From positions 1 through 31,990 of the forward strand of contig CAUHAO010000021.1 of NCBI GenBank assembly GCA_959604355.1: DNA of 31,990 nt, read 5' to 3'. The translations under genes and the position numbers were made by a program. A model generated the notes under the pieces. It searched no databases. It saw nothing but the letters and a program-made list of their open reading frames with translations, and had not been told where the DNA came from. The number at the start of each line of letters is the position of its first letter. The stretch's first letter is position 1. Positions 30,805-31,990 of the stretch are shown here, piece after piece. Source of the DNA: an uncultured Eubacteriales bacterium (GTDB lineage: Bacteria; Bacillota; Clostridia; Oscillospirales; UBA644).

Positions 30805-31746
30805 CTATATATTTGATTTTTTTTGCTTTCTACGTTCAAGACGTTTTTCATAGTCCTCCGCGGGAAACGCCCCGGATACATAAAGCATCGTCAGCATGGC
30901 GAAGATAAACGCCTGCAAACATCCGCTGAAAACGTCGAAATATATCGACAGCACCGCAGGAAGACCTATCTGCAGCCACGGTATGCTACCGAGAATACCG
31001 GGCAAATTCCCGAAAATCATATCCGACACCGTTTGCAACAGAGCCGCTATAAGCACCGATACGACCGACCCCGAAAGTATATTGCCGTAGTGACGGAACG
31101 TCATTGCCACGGGAGTCGCAACCTCGCTTATCACATTAAGGAACGCAAGGGGAGCGACAGGTTCGCAAAAACTTTTGAGATACCTTATCGGACCGCACTT
31201 GAAGCGATAATATGTAATCAGGATAAACACAAGTATCGACCAGCCGCCGACTATGTTAATATCGGACGTAGGCGGATAGAGCCCGACAAGCGTCAACAGA
31301 CTCGAAAACGCAGATATTACGAGCACTGCGCCGACAAACGGAGCAAACCCCGGGTCGAAATGCTTGTCCATGTTCACACTAACGAGCTTTTCCGTCTGCT
31401 CGACGGCCCATTCCGCGAAATGCTGGCGTCGTGTACCCGGTCTTTGCGCTATGCCGTGAGTGAGCCACAGACATAGCCAGAACACAGAAATTATCACAAG
31501 CCACGAGTTGACTTGCGCCTCGGTTATCGGAAGATCCTGCAGCGGCATGGGTACCGTAAAGAATATCCTTGCGCCGTTTATCTCTATTCCTTCCGACGGC
31601 TGATTCGTAAGTATTTTAAGTACGATTCCGAATATTATCGGCAGTGCCGCAAGTATGAGCAGCAGCACGTCTGTGATTTTGAATCGCAGACTTCTTTTTT
31701 CCATTCCGAGCATATCCTCCTCTCTTTTTGATTTTTTCATATTCAT
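30805..31746 (-). CDS. atpB: F-type ATP synthase subunit a
   Basis: A 313-residue stator channel protein with about six hydrophobic segments. The essential arginine is in AMTFRHYGNILSG (Arg218). SVNMDKHFDPGFAPFVGAVL and YLKSFCEPVAPLAFLNVISE are family stretches. It is longer than the Escherichia coli protein (271) because of an N-terminal extension and loop. The first ATG overlaps the preceding stop (ATGA), but AGAGGAGG covers codons 8-11, so a start at Met12 (31713) or Met15 (31704) is also plausible and would shorten the protein by 11 or 14 residues. Subunit c follows after 24 bp. Confidence 0.94.
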   Translation of the reverse strand: MNMKKSKREEDMLGMEKRSLRFKITDVLLLILAALPIIFGIVLKILTNQPSEGIEINGARIFFTVPMPLQDLPITEAQVNSWLVIISVFWLCLWLTHGIAQRPGTRRQHFAEWAVEQTEKLVSVNMDKHFDPGFAPFVGAVLVISAFSSLLTLVGLYPPTSDINIVGGWSILVFILITYYRFKCGPIRYLKSFCEPVAPLAFLNVISEVATPVAMTFRHYGNILSGSVVSVLIAALLQTVSDMIFGNLPGILGSIPWLQIGLPAVLSIYFDVFSGCLQAFIFAMLTMLYVSGAFPAEDYEKRLERRKQKKSNI

Positions 31747-31964
31747 TTATCTGTATTTTCGGACGTGCCGTCTTTTTTTAGGAAGAAGGGTCGCAGCGAC
31801 ACCGCAATACGCGGAAAAAATATCGGGATCATCACGGACCACACATTGAAGCATGGCACAAGCACGCCGACAATAAGGATACCGAATAATGCAAGCGTCC
31901 GCAGAAGCTGCGAAAGACGCATTCTGGCGGAAGCATACGAAGATAGATCGGGATGGGCGACCAT
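31743..31964 (-). CDS. atpI: Putative ATP synthase subunit I, short or incomplete
   Basis: A 73-residue frame ending on the atpB start (ATGA). It has two hydrophobic segments (about residues 20-37 and 41-55) and a basic tail (FFLKKDG), like the C-terminal half of AtpI, which helps assemble the c ring. Full AtpI has four segments and about 120 residues. An in-frame TAA lies 15 bases before the ATG, so the frame does not simply continue past the window edge. No Shine-Dalgarno site precedes the ATG, which sits inside a perfect hairpin. The start is therefore uncertain, and a frameshifted or decayed N-terminal half beyond the edge is possible. Confidence 0.5.
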   Translation of the reverse strand: MVAHPDLSSYASARMRLSQLLRTLALFGILIVGVLVPCFNVWSVMIPIFFPRIAVSLRPFFLKKDGTSENTDK

Positions 31965-31968
31965 CCCG
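31949..31968 (-). other. Perfect 8-bp hairpin over the candidate atpI start
   Basis: On the minus strand CGGGATGG pairs with CCATCCCG around a TCGC tetraloop. The candidate ATG lies in the left arm. No U-tract follows, so it is not a terminator. It may block or time translation, or show that the ATG is not the true start. Confidence 0.5.
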
Positions 31969-31990
31969 TGACAGGTCAGTTAAGCTCGCT

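Overview
The window looks like a chromosomal segment from an anaerobic, spore-forming, Gram-positive member of the Clostridia, probably a gut Oscillospirales or Christensenellales type. This is inferred from the SleB-type cortex hydrolase, Shine-Dalgarno sites of the AAGGAGG type, sigma-A promoters with 17 bp spacers, rhodanese-less ThiI beside a cysteine desulfurase, class B sortases, Thr/Pro-rich surface stalks and a sialate O-acetylesterase. Species cannot be named. I see no rRNA, tRNA, CRISPR array, prophage or intact insertion sequence.

Layout, left to right. (1) 1-6300, cell-surface region: the C-terminal end of a Pro/Thr/Glu-repeat surface protein on +, then on - a Gfo/Idh/MocA oxidoreductase with a DMT-type transporter, and two different class B sortases. 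One sortase is membrane-anchored with a Thr/Pro linker; the other is a predicted lipoprotein with two Ig-like BIG2 domains. (2) 6300-10400, all on -: a split transketolase pair, a PflX-type radical SAM protein with an unknown membrane protein, and sleB. (3) 10450-18300, + strand: pcrA, rmuC, cysteine desulfurase, thiI, pncC/cinA C-domain and a HAD phosphatase form a tight, partly overlapping operon; a small lipoprotein with its own promoter follows. (4) 18400-22950, +: a CBS-domain protein behind a long leader hairpin, then a uracil permease behind a promoter/leader-peptide/terminator attenuator, then a U32 peptidase-family protein and a sialate O-acetylesterase. (5) 23100-25110, -: MATE transporter and a helical protein of unknown function. 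(6) 25430-31990, -: the F-type ATP synthase operon in the order (I)-a-c-b-delta-alpha-gamma-beta-epsilon, running in from beyond the right edge.

Functional links: the cysteine desulfurase and ThiI should together make 4-thiouridine in tRNA. The split transketolase subunits form one enzyme. The ATP synthase c subunit carries the two-glutamate plus Thr/Tyr pattern of a Na+-driven rotor, and its epsilon subunit lacks the C-terminal inhibitory helices.

Most promising observation: the leader of the uracil permease gene. A consensus promoter is followed by a strong Shine-Dalgarno site, a 32-codon Phe-rich reading frame with a U-rich tract, a stop codon two bases before an intrinsic terminator, and then the permease gene. 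This is the architecture of UTP-sensing attenuation known from enterobacterial pyrBI, here in a probable Clostridium relative and in front of a transporter. The second is the CBS-protein leader, which folds so that the Shine-Dalgarno bases form one arm of a terminator-like hairpin.
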